The translations under genes were made by a program, and so were the position numbers. 64,000 bases of DNA, from contig NZ_JAIVKK010000002.1 in NCBI RefSeq assembly GCF_020524005.1, positions 124,001-188,000 of the forward strand, given 5' to 3'. Every line of letters starts with the position of its first letter. The first letter of the stretch is position 1. This document shows positions 1 to 8,336 of the stretch, one piece after another. This DNA is from Microbulbifer aggregans. Lineage in GTDB: Bacteria > Pseudomonadota > Gammaproteobacteria > Pseudomonadales > Cellvibrionaceae. The notes below the pieces were generated by a model. That model had not been told where the DNA came from and did not search any database. It saw only the letters and a list, made by a program, of their open reading frames with translations.

Positions 1-1209
1 ACTTGCCCAATGCCCCCAGACGATATCTCCGTTTTTACGCACAAAGCGCCATTCCGGCCCGCGGCTTTCAGGAGCACATTGATCGTACAGGGGCTCACCA
101 ACACTTACCGCCACCAGCGGAGGTCTGTCCCCCGAAAATATGATTTCCTGTATCTGCAAACCTCGCAGCTCCACCTCCGTGAAGCCGATAAAGCGACAAA
201 AACTTGCGTTGGCCTGGATAATTCGGCTGTCCATTGAAACCAGTAGCATCCCCACGCGGGAGTTTTCCATCGCCGCCCGGAAACTGCTCTCTACTTCAAT
301 AATACGCTGGCTACGCCTGCGCTCGATCGTGGAAGATACGGCCATTGCATACGCGGGAATAAACGCAGCGTAAACCGGCAGGAAATCCGCCGGTGACGAA
401 AGAACACCAGCAAACTGCGGAACCAGTAGAAAACTGCCAGCGGTAAACAGATACAGGACCTGCACGATCGCCAGAAAAATCACTACCAATGCCTGAGGGA
501 GCTCCAGACGACTAGCCGCCCAGATAAGCGGTAACGTAATGAAAACAAAAGGATGGGGGAGCACCCCAAGGATGAGCCAGATGCTGCCCAACGATACTCC
601 GGCAACGAACGCCAGATGACTCAACGTGCCGGAGGTAAGCATCTGACCTATACGCTGACGGTCCAGCAACTGAATAAGCGGCAGAAATACACAGATACCG
701 GCTACGTCAGCAAGATACCAGGAAGCAAATACCGCACCGAAAGGCGCGCGACCAAAAGCCTCTGCGATACCGGCACCAATCCCAGCACCCACCACGGTCG
801 GTATACAGGCACCGAAGCAGATAAAACGCAGCCACTGCGACATACTGTCGAAAAACTGCCCGCTGCGACAGTAACGACGCAACAAGAGTGCGGATACCAA
901 CACCTCAAACGCGCCAGCGCTGGAGTACAAAAAACTCAATAGCGGTGAAAGGTGACCAGTGATGGATGCCAGAGCATTACCAAAGAGTGAAGCGCACAAT
1001 AATAGCGGCCACTGTCTCATGGTATAGCGAAGTAAAAAGGCAATAGCCAGGGCGTCGGAAAACCAGATAGAGGCGATGCCGCCTTCTAAAGCCAGTACGC
1101 TCTTGCAGAAGTACGCCAGAAAAAAGCTGCCAAGAAACAGCACGGCGACAGTCTGTAGCTGCGGCCAGTAGCCGGGATAATTATTTTTTGTTTCCTCGAT
1201 TGCGGCCAT
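1..1209 (-). CDS. MASE1-type integral membrane sensor with PAS domain (3' end cut off)
   Basis: Read directly from the minus strand, this is one open frame of 403 codons from an ATG at 1209 to the window edge, so the C-terminal output domain is missing. The protein starts MAAIEETKNNYPGYW and has about eight hydrophobic segments in the first 250 residues, with the MASE1-like feel of FFLAYF, IASIWFSDALAIAFLLR and a GAGIGAGIAEAFG stretch. A PAS domain follows from about residue 290, with FRAAMENSRVGMLLVSMDSR and then FCRFIGFTEVELRG. Family knowledge: MASE1-PAS proteins usually end in a diguanylate cyclase, EAL or histidine kinase domain; which one applies here cannot be seen. It lies 75 bp downstream of the hybrid kinase on the same strand, so the two may share a pathway. 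Confidence 0.75.
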   Translation of the reverse strand, partial: MAAIEETKNNYPGYWPQLQTVAVLFLGSFFLAYFCKSVLALEGGIASIWFSDALAIAFLLRYTMRQWPLLLCASLFGNALASITGHLSPLLSFLYSSAGAFEVLVSALLLRRYCRSGQFFDSMSQWLRFICFGACIPTVVGAGIGAGIAEAFGRAPFGAVFASWYLADVAGICVFLPLIQLLDRQRIGQMLTSGTLSHLAFVAGVSLGSIWLILGVLPHPFVFITLPLIWAASRLELPQALVVIFLAIVQVLYLFTAGSFLLVPQFAGVLSSPADFLPVYAAFIPAYAMAVSSTIERRRSQRIIEVESSFRAAMENSRVGMLLVSMDSRIIQANASFCRFIGFTEVELRGLQIQEIIFSGDRPPLVAVSVGEPLYDQCAPESRGPEWRFVRKNGDIVWGHWAS

Positions 1210-1247
1210 CGCACACCGATTCCCTGTTACTTCCCTGTTGTATTGGG

Positions 1248-1274
1248 AGCAGAGCATTTCTTAAATACTCTGCT
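1248..1274 (-). terminator. Hairpin between hybrid kinase and MASE1 gene
   Basis: AGCAGAG at 1248-1254 pairs with CTCTGCT at 1268-1274, and ATTT/AAAT extends the stem inward past one mismatch to a 3-nt loop. It begins 11 bp after the kinase stop. No T-run follows on the minus strand, so it may be an attenuator or mRNA-processing site rather than a full terminator. Confidence 0.3.
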
Positions 1275-1284
1275 ATTAAAATAC

Positions 1285-3294
1285 TCAATTCGCGCCTTGC
1301 TCATCGATTTCCGGACGACGCAGGCAAAAACGCAGCTTTTCAGCGAGAACATTGAGCTCATACGTTTTGGGCAACCAGGCATCCGCACCACCACGGTGCA
1401 TATCGTCAATAATGATCAGGGGCACCCGGCAGGTGGACGGATCGGCACGCAAAATAGTGACAAAATCGTTGGGTGCCATACCGGGAAGATCGCCATCGTA
1501 AATAATGACGTCCGGTGGCGTAGTACGCGCACTAAAAATCCCTTTCATCGCATCGCCCACCGAGCATACCTCCACCTGCTCCACAGCCGACAATACGGTT
1601 TTCAGGTATCCGGCAGCCGATGCCCGGCTGGTAACATAAAGCACCGTGCAGGGAGGAAGCATACGGCTGTAATCCGGCCGCGCGGCCATTTGCAGAACTT
1701 CGTCTGGCGCATCGATCATCAGGAATTCCACCCAGAAGATAGACCCCTGCCCCTCCTCACTATGGAAGCCGATACGCCCGCCCATCGCCTCAGTCAACTG
1801 CCTGGCAATGGCCAGCCCAACGCCCGTGCCCTCAATTTGCCCGGCTTCCGCTCCCAGGCGATTAAAAGGCTCGAATACCTGCCCTTGCTTGTCCGCCGCA
1901 ATCCCGCGCCCGGTATCCAATACCGAGAGTCTCAACCAGCCTTCCGCCTGCGGCGCGAAGTTAATGACCACCCGACCATTGTCCCGGTTATATTTGATCG
2001 CATTGCCAACCAGGTTCAACACGACCTGCTTGAATCGCATGGGGTCGGCGAGTATGTATGCCCGCTCCCAGCCAAGTGGCTCAAAGATCAGGCTGACTTT
2101 GCGTGTTTCCGCAAGCGGGTCGAGCAATTGACGGCAATCGGCCACAAGTGTCGCCGGCTGTACGGGTTCAATTGAAGGCGCCAGCCGGTCGCTGTCGATG
2201 CGCGCCAAATCGAGAACATCGCCCACCAGGTGAAGAAGATGCTGGCCCGCCTTGCGAATCTCCACCAGACGCTGGCGCTGGTCGGGATTGAGACTCAGAT
2301 CCATTTCCACCATTTGGCTGAAGCCAAGAATCGCGTTCAGTGGAGTGCGCAGCTCGTGGCTCAGACTGGACAGCAGACCGGCTCGTCCGCGGCTTTCCGC
2401 ACGCAGACGCCCCAGCTCCAGGTCCCGCTTTTGCTGCCGCTTGCGATCCTCCGTGACATCCTGCATGGTGCCCAGAACCCTCAGCGGCCTGCCGGCATTG
2501 TTGCGCTGCAGGCTACCGCGACAGCGAACCCAAACCTCCCCGCCGGCGCGGTGTTTAAGGCGGAACTCTATATCCAAAGGCAGCGCCTCTCGCACCAGAT
2601 CATCCATCGCCTGACGGACTCGCGGGTAATCTTCGGGAATCATGTGCGCCTTCCAGCGCACCAGGGCCGCACGCACATCGCTGTCCCGCTGCCCGCGGGC
2701 ATATCCGAGCATCCGCCAGCAAGAGCTGTCCAGTACCACCTCATCCACGCGCAGATCCCACTCCCACAGGCCATCACCCGCCGCTTCCAACGCACAGTGG
2801 AAACGCTCACCGGAAAAATACGAAAGTGAGCGGGAATTGAGGGAATCACTGTAATCGGTACAGCCTCCGATAAAGAAGCGCCGCCCAAGGTGATCAACCT
2901 GTGCCCTCGCCCAGAGCCGCAGCCATATTGGCTGTCCCTCGCGAGAATAAGCACGAATCGTGGTATCCACGAAACTGCCCTGCTGGGAAAGGCGGTTACG
3001 CAGTGCCTGGAGACTCTCGCGATCTTCCGCGTGGACCTGGCTCAGATCGCCAGTCCAAATATTCGACAGGGCCAGCTCGGGATCTTTATGCAGGAGCATC
3101 CATATATTGCCTGTCGCCCGCTGTACACCGGCGTGCGGCTGCCATTCCCAGAGACCGCGGTTCGCGCTCAACAATAGACTGTGCAGATATTGGGCCTGTT
3201 TGAGCGCCTGCGACGGCTCCAAATCTTTTAACTCGTCAGGGGTAGCGAGCTGCGGGCCGGTATCAACCGAATTTGGGTTCACTGGATTCGACAC
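1285..3294 (-). CDS. PAS-PAS hybrid sensor histidine kinase with degenerate receiver domain
   Basis: Cytoplasmic 669-residue protein with no membrane segment. Two PAS-like regions cover about 35-150 and 160-285 (the second ends in the PAC-like LGTMQDVTEDR). The HisKA H-box is SHELRTPLN with His313. The HATPase domain shows the N-box NLVGNAIKYN (about 427-436), G1 DTGRGIA (460-466) and G2 GTGVGLAIA (489-497). The C-terminal domain from about 550 is receiver-like: Asp600 in DGDLPGM and Lys643 are kept, but the acidic pair expected near 554-555 is VT (TVLYVTSR) and the conserved Thr/Ser is replaced in LIIIDD. Metal binding and phosphotransfer are therefore doubtful. The start is a GTG at 3294, followed by SNPVNPNS. 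The input signal is unknown; the PAS domains suggest a soluble ligand or redox cue. Confidence 0.85.
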   Translation of the reverse strand: MSNPVNPNSVDTGPQLATPDELKDLEPSQALKQAQYLHSLLLSANRGLWEWQPHAGVQRATGNIWMLLHKDPELALSNIWTGDLSQVHAEDRESLQALRNRLSQQGSFVDTTIRAYSREGQPIWLRLWARAQVDHLGRRFFIGGCTDYSDSLNSRSLSYFSGERFHCALEAAGDGLWEWDLRVDEVVLDSSCWRMLGYARGQRDSDVRAALVRWKAHMIPEDYPRVRQAMDDLVREALPLDIEFRLKHRAGGEVWVRCRGSLQRNNAGRPLRVLGTMQDVTEDRKRQQKRDLELGRLRAESRGRAGLLSSLSHELRTPLNAILGFSQMVEMDLSLNPDQRQRLVEIRKAGQHLLHLVGDVLDLARIDSDRLAPSIEPVQPATLVADCRQLLDPLAETRKVSLIFEPLGWERAYILADPMRFKQVVLNLVGNAIKYNRDNGRVVINFAPQAEGWLRLSVLDTGRGIAADKQGQVFEPFNRLGAEAGQIEGTGVGLAIARQLTEAMGGRIGFHSEEGQGSIFWVEFLMIDAPDEVLQMAARPDYSRMLPPCTVLYVTSRASAAGYLKTVLSAVEQVEVCSVGDAMKGIFSARTTPPDVIIYDGDLPGMAPNDFVTILRADPSTCRVPLIIIDDMHRGGADAWLPKTYELNVLAEKLRFCLRRPEIDEQGAN

Positions 3295-3890
3295 TGGATA
3301 TAGACGCCGGGACTACGGATTATGGTTATGCTTTGTCCAGTAGCTAGTGAATCACTAAATGCAGAATAAAAAAAGGCCCCGCAAAGCGGGGCCCAAAATA
3401 GCGATGATGAGAGAAAACGGGAAGTCACGCATTATTAACATTTGCCATAACCCGTGACGGTTTCCCGGAGCGCAGGCCATTGGCCTACGCTTTAGATAAA
3501 GCACAAGGCGTGCCAACTTTTAAAAACGTTCTAAATTTTCTTTTTTTGAGCAAAAAATAAACTATCTGGCGACCCAAAGTAGCCCGGCATCCAAAAACAG
3601 AAGCACACCTAGTCCATATTGACAGCAAAATGACAGCGCTTGCCCCAACAGATGACGCAAAACTCCCTCCGGGCACCAAAATGGTGCGCTAGCCGCATTT
3701 TCGTGGATTTACTGACTAACGGTTCTCGCTTTGGCCATTTCTGTCCCATCTAGAAGATGCCTCCGGCACACATCTGGGTTAGGATTTATCCTTTGTTGCG
3801 GCCAAAAACCAATAACCGGATTCCATTAACTTTGGCCAAGCGCGTATTTTCGCCGTAGCAACGACTCAGGCTCACTTAAGGTTGTAACGT
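3295..3890. other. Intergenic region between divergent kinase and desaturase genes
   Basis: About 600 bp separate the kinase and desaturase starts. It holds the minus-strand terminator at 3368-3393 and, next to it, an imperfect inverted repeat (GTCACG near 3424 and CGTGAC near 3453). A small inverted repeat (GCACC/GGTGC) lies around 3676-3691. I found no convincing ORF; the 64-codon minus-strand frame here starts at TTG and has no ribosome-binding site. It probably contains the promoters of both flanking genes and possibly a small RNA. Confidence 0.5.
3368..3393 (-). terminator. Strong rho-independent terminator, minus strand, upstream of the kinase
   Basis: GGCCCCGC (3375-3382), AAA loop, GCGGGGCC (3386-3393). 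On the minus strand it is followed by seven T residues. The plus strand has A residues after the stem, so it works only for minus-strand transcription. No minus-strand gene lies just upstream of it, which suggests a short untranslated transcript from the 3400-3890 interval. Confidence 0.8.
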
Positions 3891-5036
3891 ATGAAAGCTG
3901 TTCCCCAAGAAGCCCCCCGCATATGGCTGACCACCATCCTGTTCGCCAGCACAGCCCTTGTGGCCATAACCCTGGTGCCTCTGTACGGGATTATGGTCGG
4001 ATACCACTGGTACCAGTGGCTGGCCTTTGCGGTAATCGGCGCCTTCTGTGGACTCTCCATTACCGCGGGGTACCACCGTCTGTGGTCGCACCGTACCTAT
4101 GAAGCACACTGGTCTCTGCGCCTGTTCTTTGCCCTGTTTGGTGCAGCGGCGTTGCAGAACAGTGCGCTGATCTGGTGTTCCGGCCACCGCCGCCACCATC
4201 GCCACTGCGATGACAACGACCACGACCCCTATTCCGCCAATCGTGGCTTCTGGTTTTCCCACATCGGCTGGATGCTGCGGGAATACCCGAGCGGCGCCGT
4301 GGACTTTGACAATGCCAAAGATCTCCAGCGCGACAAGATCGTGATGTGGCAGCACAATCACTACGTACCCATCACCGTTGCCATGAACGTGGGCCTGCCT
4401 CTGGTACTGGGCCTGCTTACCGGCGATGTCATCGGCATGCTGCTTCTCGCCGGCGTACTGCGCATCGTGGTCAACCATCACACCACGTTCTTCATCAATT
4501 CGCTGGCCCACATCTGGGGACGCCGCCCGTACACCGATGAAAACACCGCCCGGGACAACGACCTGCTGGCATTTTTTACCTTCGGCGAGGGTTACCATAA
4601 CTATCACCACATCTTCCAGACCGACTACCGCAACGGCATTCGCTGGTACCAGTGGGATCCAACCAAGTGGCTGATCAAAACCGCCAGCTGGTTTGGCCTG
4701 GCGCGCAACCTGAAAACAGTACCGGCCATGCGCATCCAGCGCGCCATGCTCACCATGCAGTTCAAACGCGCCGAGCAGAAGCTTGAAAACTCCCGTCACA
4801 AGGAGAGCTGGAAGGAACTACTGGAACGCGAAGCTCAGGACTTTTCCGAGGCATTGGCCGAGTGGAAAGAGCTGCAGCAACAGCGCTACGAAAATGCCCG
4901 CGAGCGCCTGTTGTCAAAGTGGGAAAACGCCACAATCCGCACCCGCGTAAAAGAGCTGGAATACAGCCTGAAGATGCAGCGCAAGCGCCTGCAAATCATG
5001 ATGGAGCAATTTCACATGGCTCCAGCTGCCGCTTGA
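3891..5036 (+). CDS. Acyl-CoA/acyl-lipid Delta-9-type fatty acid desaturase
   Basis: Membrane di-iron desaturase of 381 residues that introduces a double bond into saturated acyl chains, adjusting membrane fluidity. The three histidine boxes are visible: HRLWSH (62-67), HRRHH (99-103) and HNYHH (236-240), with the additional NHHTTF at 195-200. Hydrophobic pairs lie at about 11-60, 75-95 and 160-200. The catalytic part ends near 275; a highly charged, probably coiled-coil tail (about 285-375, rich in E, K, R and Q) follows, which is longer than in the plain desaturase. The gene stands alone and is followed by a strong terminator. Electron donor (rubredoxin, ferredoxin or cytochrome b5-like) is not encoded nearby. 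Confidence 0.9.
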   Translation: MKAVPQEAPRIWLTTILFASTALVAITLVPLYGIMVGYHWYQWLAFAVIGAFCGLSITAGYHRLWSHRTYEAHWSLRLFFALFGAAALQNSALIWCSGHRRHHRHCDDNDHDPYSANRGFWFSHIGWMLREYPSGAVDFDNAKDLQRDKIVMWQHNHYVPITVAMNVGLPLVLGLLTGDVIGMLLLAGVLRIVVNHHTTFFINSLAHIWGRRPYTDENTARDNDLLAFFTFGEGYHNYHHIFQTDYRNGIRWYQWDPTKWLIKTASWFGLARNLKTVPAMRIQRAMLTMQFKRAEQKLENSRHKESWKELLEREAQDFSEALAEWKELQQQRYENARERLLSKWENATIRTRVKELEYSLKMQRKRLQIMMEQFHMAPAAA

Positions 5037-5053
5037 GCAGTGAACCCAGCCAG

Positions 5054-5083
5054 AAAGGCGGTCTTCGGACCGCCTTTTTTATT
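5054..5083 (+). terminator. Rho-independent terminator after the desaturase
   Basis: AAAGGCGGTC, UUCG tetraloop, GACCGCCTTT, then a run of T (5075-5080). It also lies just beyond the 3' end of the convergent TonB receptor gene and may serve both strands, but the T-run is best on the plus strand. Confidence 0.9.
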
Positions 5084-5093
5084 ACCCCGCCAC

Positions 5094-7232
5094 TTAAAAC
5101 TGGAAGCGTACATCAGCAAACAGGCTTCTCGGTTCGCCGATAAAGTACCTGTCACCACCGCCAAGACTCGAATAATCCGCGCGCTCCGCATAGTCCTTAT
5201 TGGCCAGATTGTTTACCCTGAGCCCCAAACGAACGCGCTCCCCAAGGTCCCGATAGATACGCACATGCGCGAGGGAATGGCCAGCGTACTCGTGCTGGTT
5301 TTCAATATCGGTGTAGTAGCGCCCAGTGAACTGCCACTGCAGCTCCAGCCGCGTCGCCTCCGACGTCCACCCGAGTATCGCGCCGTGCAGGTGACGAGGC
5401 GCGGTATCAATGTCATTTCCGGCTGTGGCCACCAGGGTTGACGTGCCCGGCTCGCTCACGTCGCTCGTATATTGATGTTTCGCGACGGTACCATGGACCC
5501 CCAGATCCCAATCCTGCCAGTGCCAGGACAACTCGTACTCCAGTCCATAGTGGCGAGTTTCACCCTCATTGAGGTTTAACCGATCGGACGACAGGAAAAT
5601 CACATCGGCCTTTTCCATGGCGAATACCGCAATATCGAAAGCCACGGCCTGCTCCTGCCCACGCAGACTAAATTCAACACTGTTGATGGACTCAGAATTC
5701 AGGTGCGCCTCCATCTGCCCGTTCTGCAAACGATAAAGCTCTGCGGCCTGCGGTGCGCGGCTCCCCCGAGCCAAGCGCATGCTGCCGGTCAATTGCGTAC
5801 TGAACTGGTGTTGCAGGCTGGTATCGAAAGACAGGTTTTCGAACTGATCACGAGAGTTTCCCGGGCGGGTGTAACGGCATCCGGGCGCGCCGGAAAAGCT
5901 GTTGATACAGATAGACCCATCTTCCGCGGTATTCCCACTACGCATCCGATTGCGGTAGGTATAGCGGATCGACTCATATCGGGCTCCAAGCGTAAAGCTG
6001 CTGTTATCTGCAAGGGTGTATTTGCTCTCGGAAAACACCGCAGTAACGGCGGAATTGACCGTGTAATCGTATTGCTTACCCGCGGGGAAGGAGGAAAAAC
6101 CCTCTTGCTGCGTTTGCTTTAACCAGGCATCCATCATTTCCAGGTCAACACCGCTCGTCATCGACCAGGCATCGGTGACGCGAGACTGATAGCGCCCTCT
6201 CAATCCAGCACCGGTCTGGCCGTTTTCCTCGAGTGGAGTGCCCGGCAGAAAGTGCATCAAAAACGCCATATCCGTATAGCGGGCATAGGGGATTAGCGAC
6301 CACTGGCGACTATCGGCGCCTCCCCATTGCAGTCGGGACTGCACGCGCACGGCCTGACTGTCTCGAAAGGCTTCCGGGTTCGGGTTTTCGCGCTTGCGCG
6401 CCGCATCTTTGTAGGCATCTTTACCGGTTACATAGCCAGCGGTTTCCTGGTTCAGGTTACTCAGGCTGAGCAGTGTCCGCACTGATGCTCCCCCAAGGTC
6501 TACATCGTGCCGGGTGGTCAATTTCTGTTGATCAAACCCGGAGTCCCGCTTAAAGCCGCCATCCTGCACGCCGTTAAAGCTGAGGCGGTACCCGTGATCG
6601 CCAGTAACACGGCTGTGCTCGGCGCTCAGCCTGCGATAATCATTCGCACCGGCCTCCAGCGCCATCCGATCAAGACGCTTTTCGGGAGCCTTGCTGAGGA
6701 TATTGATAACACCGTGCTGCGCATCAGAACCGTACAGGACCGAACCCGGGCCACGCATAACCTCTATCCGCGCCGCCTGCTCACCGTTTAAATCGAACAG
6801 TTGGTTTACGTTGCACAAACCCGCCCCCCTCACCGGAACACCATCTTCCGCAATGCCGAACGATCCACAACTGCCGGACCCGGTGAGAACCGGGGAACGG
6901 ATGGCGGTGAGGTGCTCCTGTCCGTTGCCGCGACTGATCCAGACACCGGCCACCCGGTTGAGAATTTCACTGGGGTGTGTCGCAGCTACCTGTTCGATCG
7001 TATCGCCATCGACCACGGCGACACTGACTGGCGATTGCAGTAGCCGCAGCCCGGTTACACTGACGGTGTCGATCGCGTGAGCCTCGTTAGAGGAAGGCTC
7101 AGAGACATGAACTTCTGAAGAAAGGGTCTTGAGGGTGTAGGTGCCACTGGATTCGGTGTCGGCACCGAAACACGCCAGTTGCATACCGGCCAGTGAAATC
7201 CCCGCAGCAAATGACAAAAAATAGGAGCACAT
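5094..7232 (-). CDS. TonB-dependent outer-membrane receptor, substrate unknown
   Basis: A 712-residue outer-membrane beta-barrel receptor. A signal peptide covers about 1-24 (hydrophobic FLSFAAGISLAGMQLACFGA). The plug domain follows, with PSEILNRVAGVWISRGNG and IEVMRGPGSVLYGSDAQHGV, and the protein ends in aromatic FADVRFQF, as needed for Bam-mediated insertion. The plug has an unusual Cys122-Cys140 pair (GSGSCGSFGIAEDG then GAGLCNVNQLF), likely a disulfide-bonded loop. No transporter, regulator or Fur box is adjacent, so the ligand (metal chelate, vitamin or glycan) cannot be named. The neighbour upstream on the same strand is the ATP-grasp gene, 117 bp away. Confidence 0.85.
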   Translation of the reverse strand: MCSYFLSFAAGISLAGMQLACFGADTESSGTYTLKTLSSEVHVSEPSSNEAHAIDTVSVTGLRLLQSPVSVAVVDGDTIEQVAATHPSEILNRVAGVWISRGNGQEHLTAIRSPVLTGSGSCGSFGIAEDGVPVRGAGLCNVNQLFDLNGEQAARIEVMRGPGSVLYGSDAQHGVINILSKAPEKRLDRMALEAGANDYRRLSAEHSRVTGDHGYRLSFNGVQDGGFKRDSGFDQQKLTTRHDVDLGGASVRTLLSLSNLNQETAGYVTGKDAYKDAARKRENPNPEAFRDSQAVRVQSRLQWGGADSRQWSLIPYARYTDMAFLMHFLPGTPLEENGQTGAGLRGRYQSRVTDAWSMTSGVDLEMMDAWLKQTQQEGFSSFPAGKQYDYTVNSAVTAVFSESKYTLADNSSFTLGARYESIRYTYRNRMRSGNTAEDGSICINSFSGAPGCRYTRPGNSRDQFENLSFDTSLQHQFSTQLTGSMRLARGSRAPQAAELYRLQNGQMEAHLNSESINSVEFSLRGQEQAVAFDIAVFAMEKADVIFLSSDRLNLNEGETRHYGLEYELSWHWQDWDLGVHGTVAKHQYTSDVSEPGTSTLVATAGNDIDTAPRHLHGAILGWTSEATRLELQWQFTGRYYTDIENQHEYAGHSLAHVRIYRDLGERVRLGLRVNNLANKDYAERADYSSLGGGDRYFIGEPRSLFADVRFQF

Positions 7233-7349
7233 TTGGAAACGTCACCAAGCGACGGAGAGATCAACAGGAAAAGTCGACAACCCGTCTGTTGCCGACCGTG
7301 GGGAGTCTGAGAGAAAGCATCAGAAAAGGGCCGCCGGAGCTAACTTTGG

Positions 7350-8336
7350 CTAAGCGATGCTTTCGGCTGCGAAGTAGTCCATCGAATAATTCACCCGCTC
7401 TTCCACATTTTTTTCCAGCTGTTCGAGGTCCATGGCTTCGATATGCTCCAGCCGTGTGCGCAGGCCAATCCCGTTGGCGATCTGAATCGCGAGCCCGGGG
7501 CGCGCATTGGCTTCCAGCAGCAGCGGTCCCCGTTTGCGGTCGAGCACGATATCGCAGCCCAGATAACCCAGGCCGGTCATCTCATAGCAACTGGCAGCGA
7601 GGCGCACCAGATCGCCCCAGTCCGGAACGACCAGGTCGGAAAACGGCATTTCCGTATCCGGATGCTTTTCGATCCGCACTCCCCGCTGAACCGCGTGGCA
7701 GGACTTTCCTGTCGAAAGGTCAATGCCGACCCCGACCGCCCCCTGGTGCAGATTGGCCTTGCCGTCAGAAGCGTGAGTAGAGCAACGCAACATCGCCATT
7801 ACCGGAAAGCCACGAAAAACGATCACTCGGATATCCGGCACACCTTCAAAGGAGTAGCGGTCGAATACCGGATCAAAGTCCACCAGGGCCTCGATCATTA
7901 CCCGGTCCGGCTTACCACCGAGACTGTAGAGCCCGCTATGGATATTGCTCACATGCCGCTGGATATCCAGCGCCGTGACTTTATTGCCCGACGGCTTGAG
8001 GTAATCGTCGCCGTCGCGACCGGTGATCACCAGGATCCCCTTGCCTCCGGAACCCCGCGCCGGTTTGATCACAAACTTCTGCAGCGGAGTGATTACCTGC
8101 ATGACCCGGCTGCGGCTGGGCTGGGTTTCAAATGCGGCTATCAATTCCGGTACCGGGATGCGATATCGCTTGGCGGCACGCTTGGTATTGAGCTTGTCAT
8201 CGACGACCGGATATTTGTCACGGTCGTTGTAGCGCGCAATATAGTGCACGTTGCGCGCATTCATACCGAGCACTCCCAGCTTGCGCAACGTGAACGGCGA
8301 GACCAGCCCGCCGCGTAAGAATGAAGGCAGTTGCAT
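7350..8336 (-). CDS. ATP-grasp alpha-L-glutamate ligase-like protein
   Basis: A 328-residue ATP-grasp enzyme of the RimK-related group that is found next to inactive transglutaminases. Visible ATP-grasp features are the lysine and glycine-rich loop in FVIKPARGSGGKGILVITG (about 92-110), the acidic/Asn metal site in LLLEANARPGLAIQIANG near 275-292, and GYLGCDIVLD before it. Its ATG shares one base with the stop of the upstream inactive transglutaminase gene (TGATG at 8338-8334), so translation is coupled. Family knowledge suggests formation of an amide/peptide bond to an acidic substrate; the substrate is unknown. Together with the two genes upstream it forms a conserved envelope/osmotic-stress-type module. 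Confidence 0.85.
   Translation of the reverse strand: MQLPSFLRGGLVSPFTLRKLGVLGMNARNVHYIARYNDRDKYPVVDDKLNTKRAAKRYRIPVPELIAAFETQPSRSRVMQVITPLQKFVIKPARGSGGKGILVITGRDGDDYLKPSGNKVTALDIQRHVSNIHSGLYSLGGKPDRVMIEALVDFDPVFDRYSFEGVPDIRVIVFRGFPVMAMLRCSTHASDGKANLHQGAVGVGIDLSTGKSCHAVQRGVRIEKHPDTEMPFSDLVVPDWGDLVRLAASCYEMTGLGYLGCDIVLDRKRGPLLLEANARPGLAIQIANGIGLRTRLEHIEAMDLEQLEKNVEERVNYSMDYFAAESIA

Noticed and set aside
3485-3679. 64-codon minus-strand frame before the orphan terminator
   Set aside because: TTG start, no ribosome-binding site and uncharacteristic composition; a noncoding transcript is more likely.
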